Source: Virgisporangium aliadipatigenens (GTDB lineage: Bacteria > Actinomycetota > Actinomycetes > Mycobacteriales > Micromonosporaceae). Taken from it: 64,000 nucleotides of DNA. Below the pieces are notes generated by a model that saw nothing but the letters and a program-made list of their open reading frames with translations, did not search any database and had not been told where the DNA came from. Shown here piece after piece: positions 22,740 through 31,474 of this stretch. Location: positions 310,001 to 374,000 of the forward strand of contig NZ_BOPF01000002.1 of assembly GCF_016863615.1 (NCBI RefSeq), read 5' to 3'. Both the position numbers and the translations under genes were made by a program. Position 1 is the stretch's first letter; every line of letters starts with the position of its first letter.

Positions 22740-23442
22740 TGCCGGAAAGGATGGTGACCAGCGTGTGGTGGAACGTCTCCGCGGCGTCGAGGTGGGCGCC
22801 GTCGACGACGAGCCGGGCGACGGTGGGGTAGCGGCCGGTGTCCAGCATGCGGGTCAGGTAGGGGCCGAGCGCGGCCTGCCAGTCCGACACGTCGGTGCCG
22901 GTGGAACGGGCCGTGCGGCGCTCGGTGATCTCCCTGCGCAGCGCGCCGACCAGGAACGCGTTCAGCGCCCCCACCGCCCGCTGCAGATCCTCGATGCCCC
23001 GCACGCCGGGCGCCCGGCTGAGCGCCGCGGCCGTCGACTCGCCCACGGCCAGCGCGTGCGGGCCCAGGTGCGGCCGCGCCCCGAGCAGGTCGACGAACCA
23101 CTCGTGCTCCAGCGCGACCTCGCGCGTGCGGTGCACCACGGCGAGGAGCGTGGCGCGCCATCCGGTGTGCTCGTCGGCCTCGGCGATCCGGGCGTACACC
23201 GCGTCGACCATCAGGTCCAGCAGTTCGGAACGGTTGGCCACGTAGTCGTAGAGCCGCATCGGGCCGACGCCGAGTTCCTTGGCGAGCTTGCGTACCGACA
23301 GCCCCTCGAGGCCCTGCGCGTCGGCGATCCGGATCGCCGTGGCGGCGATCTTCGCGCGGCTCAGCGGCACCGGCGCCGCCCGGGGTCGGGGCTCGGGCCG
23401 TTCCCAGACGGGCAGCGGTGCGCTACCGTACGGCATATCCAT
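22717..23442 (-). CDS. TetR-family regulator with TetR_C_1-type effector domain
   Basis: A 241-residue protein. The HTH is LSRAKIAATAIRIADAQGLEGLSVRKLAKELGVGPMRLYDYVANRSELLDLMVDAVY (about residues 28-85), the form seen in TetR proper and relatives. The C-terminal helical domain has WRATLLAVVHRTREVALEHEWFVDLLG and YLTRMLDTGRYPTVARLV, typical of TetR_C (tetracycline-repressor-like). It is divergent, 24 bp away, from a Tet(X)-like FAD monooxygenase, with two ACCGTACGG boxes in between. Repression of both genes with release by a substrate-like drug is the straightforward inference. ATG at 23436 is an alternative start. Confidence 0.88.
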   Translation of the reverse strand: MDMPYGSAPLPVWERPEPRPRAAPVPLSRAKIAATAIRIADAQGLEGLSVRKLAKELGVGPMRLYDYVANRSELLDLMVDAVYARIAEADEHTGWRATLLAVVHRTREVALEHEWFVDLLGARPHLGPHALAVGESTAAALSRAPGVRGIEDLQRAVGALNAFLVGALRREITERRTARSTGTDVSDWQAALGPYLTRMLDTGRYPTVARLVVDGAHLDAAETFHHTLVTILSGITGRRDP

Positions 23443-23460
23443 AAGGTACACCGTACGGTA
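23424..23460. promoter_or_regulatory. Operator pair between TetR gene and FAD monooxygenase gene
   Basis: TACCGTACGG occurs at 23424-23433 and ACCGTACGGT, a perfect 10-bp palindrome, at 23450-23459, with 16 bp between. The first copy lies just inside the TetR coding start and the second just before the monooxygenase start. This arrangement is expected for an autoregulating TetR repressor. Confidence 0.65.
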
Positions 23461-23466
23461 ACGGAG

Positions 23467-24594
23467 ATGACGATGCGAATCGCGATCGCCGGTGGCGGCC
23501 TCGGCGGCCTGACGCTGGCGCGGATCCTGCGCCGGCACGGCATCGAGGCGCGGGTGTACGAACGCGACCCCGGCCGCGCCGCACGTTCCCCGGGCGGATC
23601 GCTCGACCTGCACCCGGAGTCCGGGCAACGGGCCCTGGCCGACGCCGGCCTCGGTGACCGGTTCCGTGCCGAGGCCCGGCCGGAGGGCGAGGAACATCGC
23701 ATCCTCGACCCCGCCGGGCGCGTCCTCGTGCACCACCGGCCGCCACCCGGTTCGTTCGCCGGGCGCCCCGAGATCGACCGCGGCGTCCTGCGCGAACTCC
23801 TGCTCGACTCGCTCCCCGCCGAGGCGGTGCACTGGCGGCACCGGCTCGCATCGGTGACGCCACGACCCGAGGGCGGGTTCGGCCTGACGTTCGACGGCGG
23901 CACCCGCGCCGGGTGCGACATCCTCGTCGGCGCCGACGGCGCACGCTCGGCCGTCCGACCGCTGCTGACCGACGCCCCGCTGTCTCCCGTGGCCACCCTG
24001 GCCGAGCTGAGCATCACCGACGCCGACCGGTACCACCCGCACCTAGCCGAACTGGTCGGCCCCGGCAACCTCTGGTGCGTCGGAGCCAACCGGATCCTCG
24101 CGGCGCAACGGCTCGGCGACGGCACCATCCGCGTCGGGGCCTCCCTGCGCGCCGACGAACGCCACCCGGACAGCAAGCGCGCGCTGTTGGACGTCTTCGA
24201 CGGCTGGGATCCCGGCCTCACCGCGCTCATCGAGGCCGGCGACGGCCCGCCGACCGTGCGCACGATCGAGGCGATGCCCACCGGCACCCGCTGGGAACAC
24301 CGCCCCGGCATCACGCTCATCGGCGACGCCGCGCACCTCATGCCGCCCGTCGGCGAGGGCGCCAACCAGGCCATGCTCGACGCCGCCGAACTGGCCGCCG
24401 CGTTCGCCGCCCGCCCGGCCGATCCCGACGCGGCGATCCGGGCTTACGAGGAGGCGATGTTCGCCCGGATCGGGCCGATCGCCGAGATGTCGGCGCGGGT
24501 GCAGGCGATGATGCTCTCGCCCACCGCGGCCGAGGACATCGTCCGCTTCTTCGCGCCCCACCCCGCCACTGCGCGAGACGGTCACTCCGTCTGA
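23467..24594 (+). CDS. FAD-dependent monooxygenase, Tet(X)-like
   Basis: The 375-residue flavoprotein has the group A monooxygenase layout. The N-terminal FAD motif is RIAIAGGGLGGLTLARILRRHG. Next come SPGGSLDLHPESGQRALADAGL, a segment strikingly like Tet(X) (R/SGGSLDLH..GQ.AL..AGL), then CDILVGADGARSAVRP (DG motif). The GD motif is GITLIGDAAHLMPPVGEGAN with the following NQAMLDAAELA. Such enzymes hydroxylate aromatic or polyketide substrates with NADPH and O2; some inactivate tetracyclines. The partner TetR with a tetracycline-repressor-like effector domain supports a xenobiotic or antibiotic response. Actual substrate unknown. Overlaps the convergent NUDIX gene by 13 bp. Confidence 0.88.
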   Translation: MTMRIAIAGGGLGGLTLARILRRHGIEARVYERDPGRAARSPGGSLDLHPESGQRALADAGLGDRFRAEARPEGEEHRILDPAGRVLVHHRPPPGSFAGRPEIDRGVLRELLLDSLPAEAVHWRHRLASVTPRPEGGFGLTFDGGTRAGCDILVGADGARSAVRPLLTDAPLSPVATLAELSITDADRYHPHLAELVGPGNLWCVGANRILAAQRLGDGTIRVGASLRADERHPDSKRALLDVFDGWDPGLTALIEAGDGPPTVRTIEAMPTGTRWEHRPGITLIGDAAHLMPPVGEGANQAMLDAAELAAAFAARPADPDAAIRAYEEAMFARIGPIAEMSARVQAMMLSPTAAEDIVRFFAPHPATARDGHSV

Positions 24595-25160
24595 CGGAGG
24601 GTGGCGAGTTTGTGGAGCATTCTCGGCAGCTCCGGCACCGTCCACCCGGTCGGCCGGTCCGCCGCCTCCGCCCGCGGGTACCAGCGCCAGCCGCCGAACT
24701 CGCCGGGATCCGGCCGCATCGCCTCCGCGGGGTCGACGTCCAGGACGAACCAGAGGCTGCAGTCGAGATGGCTGTGCGGGCCGACGGTGCGGCTGACGGT
24801 GACGAAGAGTGGCCGCCGCTGCGGGGTCAGCGGGTGCGGCCGGGCCGCGATGCCGAGTTCCTCGTCGGCCTCCCGCACGACGGTCTCCCACGGCGGCTCG
24901 CCCGGCTCGACGTGTCCGCCGGGTGGCAGCCACAGGCCGGCTCTGCGGTGCGCGACGAGGAACACCGCGTCGGTGTCGGCGCGGTAGGGCAGGAAGTAGG
25001 CGACGAGGTGCTTCGGCGGGTCGGCCGGTGGCACCCGCCGGTACAGTTCGGCGCCGCTGTCGATCCAGGAGAGCACGTCGGCGCGGTCGGCGGCCTCCCG
25101 CTCGTCCAGCGGCGCGACGCCGGCCACGAGTCCGTGCAGCGCATGGCGTTCGGCGGTCAT
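24582..25160 (-). CDS. NUDIX hydrolase
   Basis: The 192-residue protein contains a complete NUDIX box: GGHVEPGEPPWETVVREADE followed by ELGI, with the READEE metal-binding glutamates intact (about residues 80-103). Flanking AHRRAGLWLPPGG and a long N-terminal helix region (MTAERHALHGLVAGVAPLDER) are typical of actinobacterial NUDIX proteins. It hydrolyses a nucleoside diphosphate linked to another group; the substrate is not predictable. It is divergent from the metallo-beta-lactamase-fold gene, with paired 17-bp repeats in between, suggesting joint control. Confidence 0.88.
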   Translation of the reverse strand: MTAERHALHGLVAGVAPLDEREAADRADVLSWIDSGAELYRRVPPADPPKHLVAYFLPYRADTDAVFLVAHRRAGLWLPPGGHVEPGEPPWETVVREADEELGIAARPHPLTPQRRPLFVTVSRTVGPHSHLDCSLWFVLDVDPAEAMRPDPGEFGGWRWYPRAEAADRPTGWTVPELPRMLHKLATLRQTE

Positions 25161-25164
25161 GTGC

Positions 25165-25222
25165 TTGCACCTTACAACCGGTGCGGCTACGGTCTCGACG
25201 AGTGGTTGCGATTTACAACCGG
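25165..25222. repeat. Paired 17-bp direct repeats in divergent promoter region
   Basis: TTGC-N3-TTACAACCGG occurs at 25165-25181 and again at 25206-25222, exactly 41 bp apart (close to four helical turns). The copies differ only in the three middle bases. They fill the 73-bp gap between the NUDIX and metallo-beta-lactamase-fold genes, and the second touches the ribosome-binding site. They look like tandem sites for one regulator. Confidence 0.6.
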
Positions 25223-25233
25223 AAGGGGCCGCC

Positions 25234-26052
25234 GTGCTGACGCGGGTCGCGGAGGGCGTGCTGGTGCACGAGAGCGAGTTCTGCCAGAGCAACGCCGTCG
25301 TGGTGCGGGGCAGCGACGGCGTGCTGCTCATCGACCCCGGGATCACCGAACGCGAGCTGACCTGCCTGGCGAACGACCTGTCCGACGCGGGCCACCCGGT
25401 CGTGGCCGGCTTCTCGACGCATCCGCACTGGGATCACCTGCTCTGGCACGAACGCCTCGGCGCGGCCCCGCGGTACGGCACGGCCGCCGGTGCGGCCGCC
25501 GTTCGCGAGGAACTGTCGGACCCGGACGCGAAGGAGCAGATCGTCGAACACCTGGCGGAGACCGAGATCGCCGGACAGGTTCCGCTGGAGCTGTACGGCC
25601 TCGTCACCGCCCTGCCCGACGGGACGACACACGTGCCGTGGGACGGCCCGCGGGTGCGGATCATCGAGCATCGGGCGCACGCGCCGGGCCACGCGGCGCT
25701 GTTCGTCGAGGAGCGGGGTGTGCTCGTCGCCGGCGACATGCTCTCCGACGTCCTGATCCCGATGTTCGGCCTGGGTGGTCCGGCCGACCCGTTCGAGGAC
25801 TACCTCGCCGGGCTGCGGCTGCTGGCGGGCGTCGCGGACGACGTCGAGGTGGTGGTGCCCGGGCACGGGTCGGTCGGCGGGGCGGGCGAGGTCGGCGCAC
25901 GCGTCGCGCGGGATCGGGAGTACGTGCTCGCCCTGCGGGAGGGGCGGAATCCCGACGATCCGCGGATCGGCCCGTCGGCCAGGCCCGGGTGGGAGTGGGT
26001 CGGCGACGTGCACGAGGGGCAGGCCGCGCGGTTCGCCCCGGGACGCGCTTGA
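25234..26052 (+). CDS. Metallo-beta-lactamase-fold hydrolase
   Basis: A 272-residue MBL-fold protein. The metal motif STHPHWDH (H-x-H-x-D-H form) lies at about residues 64-71, a further His is in AHAPGHAALF, Asp in VLVAGDMLSD, and the last His in VVVPGHGSVG. The chain starts at GTG 25234 after a strong GGAAGGGG ribosome-binding site; the longer frame lacks one. It probably hydrolyses an ester, thioester or lactone in the cytoplasm; the exact substrate is unknown. It is divergent from the NUDIX gene with shared repeat boxes. Confidence 0.87.
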   Translation: MLTRVAEGVLVHESEFCQSNAVVVRGSDGVLLIDPGITERELTCLANDLSDAGHPVVAGFSTHPHWDHLLWHERLGAAPRYGTAAGAAAVREELSDPDAKEQIVEHLAETEIAGQVPLELYGLVTALPDGTTHVPWDGPRVRIIEHRAHAPGHAALFVEERGVLVAGDMLSDVLIPMFGLGGPADPFEDYLAGLRLLAGVADDVEVVVPGHGSVGGAGEVGARVARDREYVLALREGRNPDDPRIGPSARPGWEWVGDVHEGQAARFAPGRA

Positions 26053-26114
26053 TGCGCTGACCGCAATCGATACGATGTCGGCTCTCTCGTCACGGGGCCG
26101 ATGAAGGGATTCGG

Positions 26115-28790
26115 TTGTCGAACGCGTTCGTCGGGCGCACCGTGGAGCTGGCCCTCCTGCGCACCGCCCTGGACCGCGGTTGCGTCGTGGCGCTGCGCGG
26201 GGATCCGGGCATAGGAAAGACCCGGCTCCTGGAGGAACTGGCCGCCGACGCCGAACGGCGCGGGTTCCCGGTGCTGGCGGGCCGGGCGGCGGAGTTCGAG
26301 CGGGAGGTGCCGTTCGGCACGGTGCGCAACGCGCTCGCCGAACACTTCGACGAGGCCGCCTCGGGGGAGTTCCTGCCGGCCGAGCGCTACCGGGTGTACC
26401 GCGCCGTGCGCGGGCTGCTGGAGCGCACCGCCGCCGGGCGCGGGCTGGTGCTGCTCCTCGACGACGTGCACTGGAGCGACGAGGGCTCCCTCGAACTCCT
26501 CGACCACCTGCTGCGCCACCCGCCGCGCGGCCGGGTCGTGGTGGCGTTCGCCTACCGGCCGAGGCAGGCGCCGGAGCGGCTCGTGCGGTCGGTCGAGGAC
26601 GCCGTGCGGCGGGGTGTGGCGACGGCGCTCGACGTGGGGCCGTTGACGTTCGGGGAGGCGGGTGCGCTCATGCCGGCCGCGGCCGGGCCGGGGGAGCGGC
26701 ACCGGCTGTACGAGGCGAGCGGCGGCAACCCGTTCCATCTGGAGATCCTCGTGCGGGGCTCCGGGCGTTCCACCGAAATCCTGCCGGCGCTGGCACCCAC
26801 GCCGCGGACGGTCCTGCACGCGGCGGCGGTGGCCGGCGACGGCGCCGACCCGGGACTGCTCGCGGCCGTCGCGGAAATGTCCACAGTGGACACCCTGGCG
26901 GCGCTGGACCACCTCGCCGCCCACGACCTGATCCGGCCGGACGGCCCGCGCGGCTTCCGGTTCCGGCATCCGCTGGTCCGCGCGGCCGCCTACGAGCACG
27001 CGGGTCCCGGGTGGCGGGTGGCCGCGCACGCCCGGGCCGCCGCCGAGCTGGCCCGCCGCGGTGCCCCGGTCACCGACCGCGCCGTCCACGTCCAGGCGTC
27101 CGCCCGGGTCGGCGAGCTTTCCTCGGTCGAACTTCTGCTGGCGGCGGCGACCGAGGCCATGCGCGCCACGCCGGCCACCGCGGCCCACTGGTTGCACACG
27201 GCGCTCGGGCTGCTGCCCGACGGGCCGCAGAACATCGGCAAACGGCTGGCGCTGCTGCATCTGCGGGCCCAGGCGCTCGGCTACTCCGGCCGCCTCGCCG
27301 ACAGCCGCGAACTCCTCGAACAGATCCTGCGGCTGCTCCCCGAGGGCTCGCCGCCCCGGGTCGGCGCGGTGACGTTCCTGACCATGCTGCAACACCTGCT
27401 CGGCGAGCACGCGGAGGCGCGCGCCCTGCTCCGCCGCGAACTGGCGACCCAGACCGGCGAGGGCGCCGACGTCCTGCGCGTGGCGCTGGCCCTGACCCAC
27501 CTGATGCCCGGCGACGCCGACGACACGGCCGTCGAGGCGGCGATCGCGACGGCGCGCGACACCGGCAACCGGGGCCTGCTGCTCGGCGCGCTCAGCAAGG
27601 GCGCGATGTCGAGCCAGGCGTTCGACGTCGACGACGCGCGCCCGGTCGCCTGGCTCGACGAGGCCGCCGAACTGGCCGACGCCATGCCCGACACCGAACT
27701 CGCCGGCCGGCTCGACGACGTCGTCTTCCTCGGCCTCGGCGAGCTGTACCGGGAACGTTTCCGGGCCGCGCTGCGGCACATCAGGCGGGCGTCGGACGTC
27801 TCCCGGGCGACCGGCCAGAGTCACCTCATCGGCTCGCTGCAGATGATCGAGGGCGTGCTGTACTGCGACACCGGCGACTTCCGCGCGGCGCTGGCGGTGC
27901 TGGACGACGCGCTGGAGTCCGTGCTGCTGACCGGTGGCCGCAGCGCACACTCGCGGGTCCAGGGCTACCGCTGCTGGGCCACGCTCTGGACCGGCGACGT
28001 CGCGACCGCGAACGCCCTCGGCGAGGAGGCCGTGGCGCTGACCACCGGCGCCGGCCGGGCGGACTGGCAGCCGGCCACGGCGGAGGGGATGCTCGGCTGG
28101 GCCCGCTACGCGGCCGGCGATCTGGACGGCTGCGCCGAGGTGCTGCTGAGCGCCGGTGGCGGCCCCGACCTGCCGGCCATCCGGCCGGTGTGGCAGCCGC
28201 GCTGGTACGAGGTGCTGGCCGCCGCCGCGGCCGCCGCGGGGGACCACCGGCGTGCGGGTGACATGGCGGCGCGCGCGGCCCGGCTGGCCGTGGCGCCCGG
28301 CCTCTCCCGCCGCGCCGGCATGATCGCGGTGACGCAGGTGCACGCGGCGCTCGCGAGCGACCCGGCGGCCGCGGCCGAACACGCCGGCCGGGCCGCGACG
28401 CTGTTCACCCGCGCCGGCGACCGGGCCGGGGCGGCCCGCGCGCGGACCCTGCTCGCCGCGGCCTACCAGGCACTCGGCAAGACGGAGGAGTCCGCCCGGG
28501 AGGCCGAGGCGGCGCGGCGCGGGTTCGCCCGCTGCGGTGCCGCACCGGACTGGCTCTTCCGCGCGGCCGGGATCCCGCTCGCCGCCGACCCGGTACCGCT
28601 GACCCGGCGGGAACAGGAGGTGCTCGCCCACCTCGCGCAGAGCCTCACCGCGGCGGCCATCGCCCGGCGGCTCGGCATCAGCACCGGAACCGTCCACAAG
28701 CACCTCGCCGCCGTCTATCGCAAGCTCGGGACCGGAGACCGGCTGGCGACCGTCCTCCGGGCCCGTGAGCTGGGGCTGATCCCCGATTAG
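26115..28790 (+). CDS. Large LuxR-family AAA regulator (LAL type)
   Basis: The 891-residue protein has the LAL layout. An N-terminal AAA ATPase carries FVGRTVELALL, Walker A LRGDPGIGKTRLLEEL (about residues 28-43) and Walker B GLVLLLDDVHWSDEGSLELL. A long helical TPR-like middle follows. The C-terminal LuxR helix-turn-helix is LTRREQEVLAHLAQSLTAAA, then ISTGTVHKHLAAVYRKLGTGDR. LAL proteins activate transcription of metabolic or antibiotic genes on binding an inducer and ATP. TTG at 26115 is preceded by AAGGGA; an ATG at 26101 is out of frame. No obvious target cluster is adjacent. Ends 4 bp into the convergent secreted-protein gene. Confidence 0.88.
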   Translation: MSNAFVGRTVELALLRTALDRGCVVALRGDPGIGKTRLLEELAADAERRGFPVLAGRAAEFEREVPFGTVRNALAEHFDEAASGEFLPAERYRVYRAVRGLLERTAAGRGLVLLLDDVHWSDEGSLELLDHLLRHPPRGRVVVAFAYRPRQAPERLVRSVEDAVRRGVATALDVGPLTFGEAGALMPAAAGPGERHRLYEASGGNPFHLEILVRGSGRSTEILPALAPTPRTVLHAAAVAGDGADPGLLAAVAEMSTVDTLAALDHLAAHDLIRPDGPRGFRFRHPLVRAAAYEHAGPGWRVAAHARAAAELARRGAPVTDRAVHVQASARVGELSSVELLLAAATEAMRATPATAAHWLHTALGLLPDGPQNIGKRLALLHLRAQALGYSGRLADSRELLEQILRLLPEGSPPRVGAVTFLTMLQHLLGEHAEARALLRRELATQTGEGADVLRVALALTHLMPGDADDTAVEAAIATARDTGNRGLLLGALSKGAMSSQAFDVDDARPVAWLDEAAELADAMPDTELAGRLDDVVFLGLGELYRERFRAALRHIRRASDVSRATGQSHLIGSLQMIEGVLYCDTGDFRAALAVLDDALESVLLTGGRSAHSRVQGYRCWATLWTGDVATANALGEEAVALTTGAGRADWQPATAEGMLGWARYAAGDLDGCAEVLLSAGGGPDLPAIRPVWQPRWYEVLAAAAAAAGDHRRAGDMAARAARLAVAPGLSRRAGMIAVTQVHAALASDPAAAAEHAGRAATLFTRAGDRAGAARARTLLAAAYQALGKTEESAREAEAARRGFARCGAAPDWLFRAAGIPLAADPVPLTRREQEVLAHLAQSLTAAAIARRLGISTGTVHKHLAAVYRKLGTGDRLATVLRARELGLIPD

Positions 28791-29872
28791 CCGATCGTCT
28801 TCTCGCCGGTGTGGTTGAGGAGGTAGGTGGTGTCGACGGGCAGACCGGTCGGGGTGGTGCAGGCGACGACGGCGCTGTCGTCGCTGGCGAACGACTCCAC
28901 CTTGCAGCGGAGCCCGCTGCCGGTCGCGCCGACGTGCACGACGCCTGGTTTCACCGTTCCCCAGCCGTAGTTCACCAGGTAGCGGCCGGTGCCGAGGCGG
29001 GTGATCCGGCTGGTGCCGTCGAGGAAGCGGTAGGTGTCCACCGGTTCGTAGTCGGCGGCGAGCGCGAGGTGCGCGAAGAGGTACGAGGTGCCGTGCCCGC
29101 CGCTGGGCCGGCAGCAGACCGCGCCGTCGATGATGTTCCCGTTCCGGACGTAGGTCATCGTGAACTTCGAGTCGGCCGGCCCGCCCGTGCCGCCGTAGCA
29201 GCGCACCTGGACCCGCACCGACGTGCCGGAGGTGCTCCAGTTGAACGGGTTGCACCACTCCCCGCCCGGCCCGTAGCCGGTGACCTGCACGTGGCCGCCG
29301 AGCCCACCCAGCCCCGGAACGTCCACCGTGTACACGCCGGCCGACTGGCGGGTGATCGTGTTCGCGGCGCCGCCGGAGGAGTTGTACTGGTAGTTCGCCG
29401 GCGGGGTGTACGCGGCCGCGGTCGGCTGGCTGCCGAAGACGTAGGCGAACGGGTAGCCCCCGGACAGCGGCGCCTGGTTGACGTAGCTGAGCGTGAAGCG
29501 GCTGTTGACCGCCGCGCCCGCGGTGTCCCGGCAGCGCACCTTGACGCGTTGCGAATCGCCCACCGGCGCCCAGCTCTCCACCTTGCAGTACGCCGCGTCG
29601 GTGCCGTACGCCGTCACGTGCACGGTGCCGGCGGAGGCGTTCTGGCCCGGGAGGTACACCGAGTACAGGCCCACGTCGTCGGAACAGATCTCGTTGCGGG
29701 CGAGGTCGCCGAGGCTGTTCCAGTTGCGGGTGCCCGGTGCGAGGCACATCGACGCGTCGGGGTCGTCGGACCAGACGATCGCCCGACCGGTCTGACCCGC
29801 CGCGTGTGCCGCCGTGGGAACCAGGACGCCCGCCGCGATGACGACGGCCGCCGTGAGTCTGTGGAATCGCAT
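28787..29872 (-). CDS. Secreted protein with three internal repeats, unknown function
   Basis: The 361-residue protein has a Sec signal (MRFHRLTAAVVIAAGVLVPTAAHA, cleavage near residue 25). It is built of about three repeats of 100-110 residues. Each has a strand pair like VHVTAYGTDAAYCKVESW or VQVTGYGPGGEWCNPFNW, then VKVRC/VQVRC and FTLSYVNQ/FTMTYVRN. The third copy (VHVGATGSGLRCKVESFAS) is more diverged. Conserved cysteines per repeat suggest disulfides and an extracellular beta-sandwich, with Tyr/Trp/Gly-rich surfaces that could bind carbohydrate. Family not recognised. Monocistronic, divergent from the DUF4419 gene. Confidence 0.75.
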   Translation of the reverse strand: MRFHRLTAAVVIAAGVLVPTAAHAAGQTGRAIVWSDDPDASMCLAPGTRNWNSLGDLARNEICSDDVGLYSVYLPGQNASAGTVHVTAYGTDAAYCKVESWAPVGDSQRVKVRCRDTAGAAVNSRFTLSYVNQAPLSGGYPFAYVFGSQPTAAAYTPPANYQYNSSGGAANTITRQSAGVYTVDVPGLGGLGGHVQVTGYGPGGEWCNPFNWSTSGTSVRVQVRCYGGTGGPADSKFTMTYVRNGNIIDGAVCCRPSGGHGTSYLFAHLALAADYEPVDTYRFLDGTSRITRLGTGRYLVNYGWGTVKPGVVHVGATGSGLRCKVESFASDDSAVVACTTPTGLPVDTTYLLNHTGEKTIG

Positions 29873-29962
29873 GCGCGCAGCATCCCGTCGACCGGCCGCA
29901 CGGCGACATACCGAGAACTCGCCATGGTGATATCGCTCGACATCACCGATACGGTGCGGGGC

Positions 29963-31465
29963 ATGGTCACGTTCGCGGTCGACGACGTCACTCCCGCCGC
30001 CTCCCCGTTGCCGACCCGACCGGTGGGCGGGCTCTTCCCGGACGCGCTGGCGTACGGCGGCGATCCGGCGCTGCCGGTGATCGAGCCGGACGGCGTGCAC
30101 CCGTTGCTCAGCGCGGTGGCGCGGGCGTTCGCAGACCATCGGCCGCTGGTGCTCTCACCCGACGCCGTGTGGCTCACGATCGCCGGCGGCGTCGCGCAGC
30201 ACGTTCGCCTGCACGCCGAGGAACTGCGCCCGAAGCTGGTGCGCCACAACGGAAGGAAGCGGCTGACGATCGTCATCGACGGGCCGGTGCCGACCGACGC
30301 GCAGTCGTGGGCGGAGCTGACCGACAGCTTCGGCAAGCTGCTCGCCGCGGAGGTCGACGACGCGGCCCTCTTCGAGTGCGACTTCACGACGAGCACCGAG
30401 GTCGAACGCACGGTCGGCCGGATCGTCATGCTGGACGCCTACTCGCCTTACTTCTCGCTGTGGCTGTCGGCGGTGTGCGGCATCCCGTCGATCACACTCA
30501 CCGGCACGGTGGAGGACTGGCGGCGCATCCGGGCCCGGGTCACCGCCCTGGAGGGCACGTTCGGCCTGGAGAAGTGGTGCCGTTCGCTGGCCCCGATCGC
30601 CGACGAGTTCGTGCGGGCCGCCGCCGGCGAGGCCGATCCACTCTTCTGGCGACGCATCTACAACCCGGTCGACGCCTACGGGGGCGAGATGATCACCGGC
30701 TGGGTGACCCGCTTCTACCCCTACCTCAAGGGCACCTCCGTCGACGTGCCGAACAGCATGCTCGACCTGCCGGTCGGCGAACCCCGCGACGTCCCGTCGA
30801 GCGGCGAACGGTTCTACCGGGGGCCGGGGCTGCGCAGCACCAGCGTGCCGGCCACCCTGTCCAAGGTGATCGTCAACCTCAACGACCGGGTCGCCGGCGA
30901 CAACAGCGCGGTCGCCCTGCACGGCGGGCTCGTCGGCGTCACGCAGGATCCCGACGGCGCCCTGCGCCCCGTCGCCGGCTGGTACCTCGCACCCGCCCCG
31001 TACGAGATCGGCGAGGTCATCGACCGGCTCGTCCGTGAGCACGACACCGCCCCGGCCGAGGAACGCCCCTGGGAGGGCCCGGCCGAGATGCTCGCCCTGT
31101 ACGGGCGGCTCGGCGCCGCCTCGCTGTTCGACGGCGCGTGGCGGCTGACCCCGGCCGGCGGGCGCCAGCAGATCCGCACCGACGTGCGGGGCTTCTCGAT
31201 GCAGCGGCTGTTCGACCTCTCCGACGGACGGGTGATCGCCGCCGCCACCGACTACCGCGCGGACACGACGTACTGGGTCGTGTGCCGCACGGCGGAGGTG
31301 CGGGAGGACGAGTGGCACACCTACCACAGGCTGGCCGACGCGCCGCAGGACGTGCCGCTGCTCGGAACGTCGCTGGCGATGCTGCTCGACGCCGCCATGG
31401 ACTCCGGCGGCGACGTCGCGCACCTGGAGACCGGCCGGCTCAGCGACCTCGCCGCCGGCGGGTGA
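29963..31465 (+). CDS. DUF4419 domain protein
   Basis: A 500-residue soluble protein matching DUF4419: MVTFAVDDVTPA at the start, then LVLSPDAVWLTIAGGVAQHV, FECDFTTSTEVERTVGRIVMLDAYSPYF, CGIPSITLTGTVEDW and WRRIYNPVDAYGGEMITGWVTRFYPYL. Function is unknown; the family is found in fungi and bacteria. Two ATGs fit. 29963 was chosen because family members begin at this point and a GCGGGG lies upstream; 29924 would add 13 residues. It stands alone between the divergent secreted-repeat gene and the convergent nitroreductase gene (9-bp gap). Confidence 0.82.
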   Translation: MVTFAVDDVTPAASPLPTRPVGGLFPDALAYGGDPALPVIEPDGVHPLLSAVARAFADHRPLVLSPDAVWLTIAGGVAQHVRLHAEELRPKLVRHNGRKRLTIVIDGPVPTDAQSWAELTDSFGKLLAAEVDDAALFECDFTTSTEVERTVGRIVMLDAYSPYFSLWLSAVCGIPSITLTGTVEDWRRIRARVTALEGTFGLEKWCRSLAPIADEFVRAAAGEADPLFWRRIYNPVDAYGGEMITGWVTRFYPYLKGTSVDVPNSMLDLPVGEPRDVPSSGERFYRGPGLRSTSVPATLSKVIVNLNDRVAGDNSAVALHGGLVGVTQDPDGALRPVAGWYLAPAPYEIGEVIDRLVREHDTAPAEERPWEGPAEMLALYGRLGAASLFDGAWRLTPAGGRQQIRTDVRGFSMQRLFDLSDGRVIAAATDYRADTTYWVVCRTAEVREDEWHTYHRLADAPQDVPLLGTSLAMLLDAAMDSGGDVAHLETGRLSDLAAGG

Positions 31466-31474
31466 CCCGGGCGC

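Noticed and set aside
25800-29909. 1369-residue minus-strand frame
   Set aside because: Antisense shadow of the LuxR regulator gene, low-complexity Arg/Gly/Gln sequence without domains. Typical of high-GC DNA.
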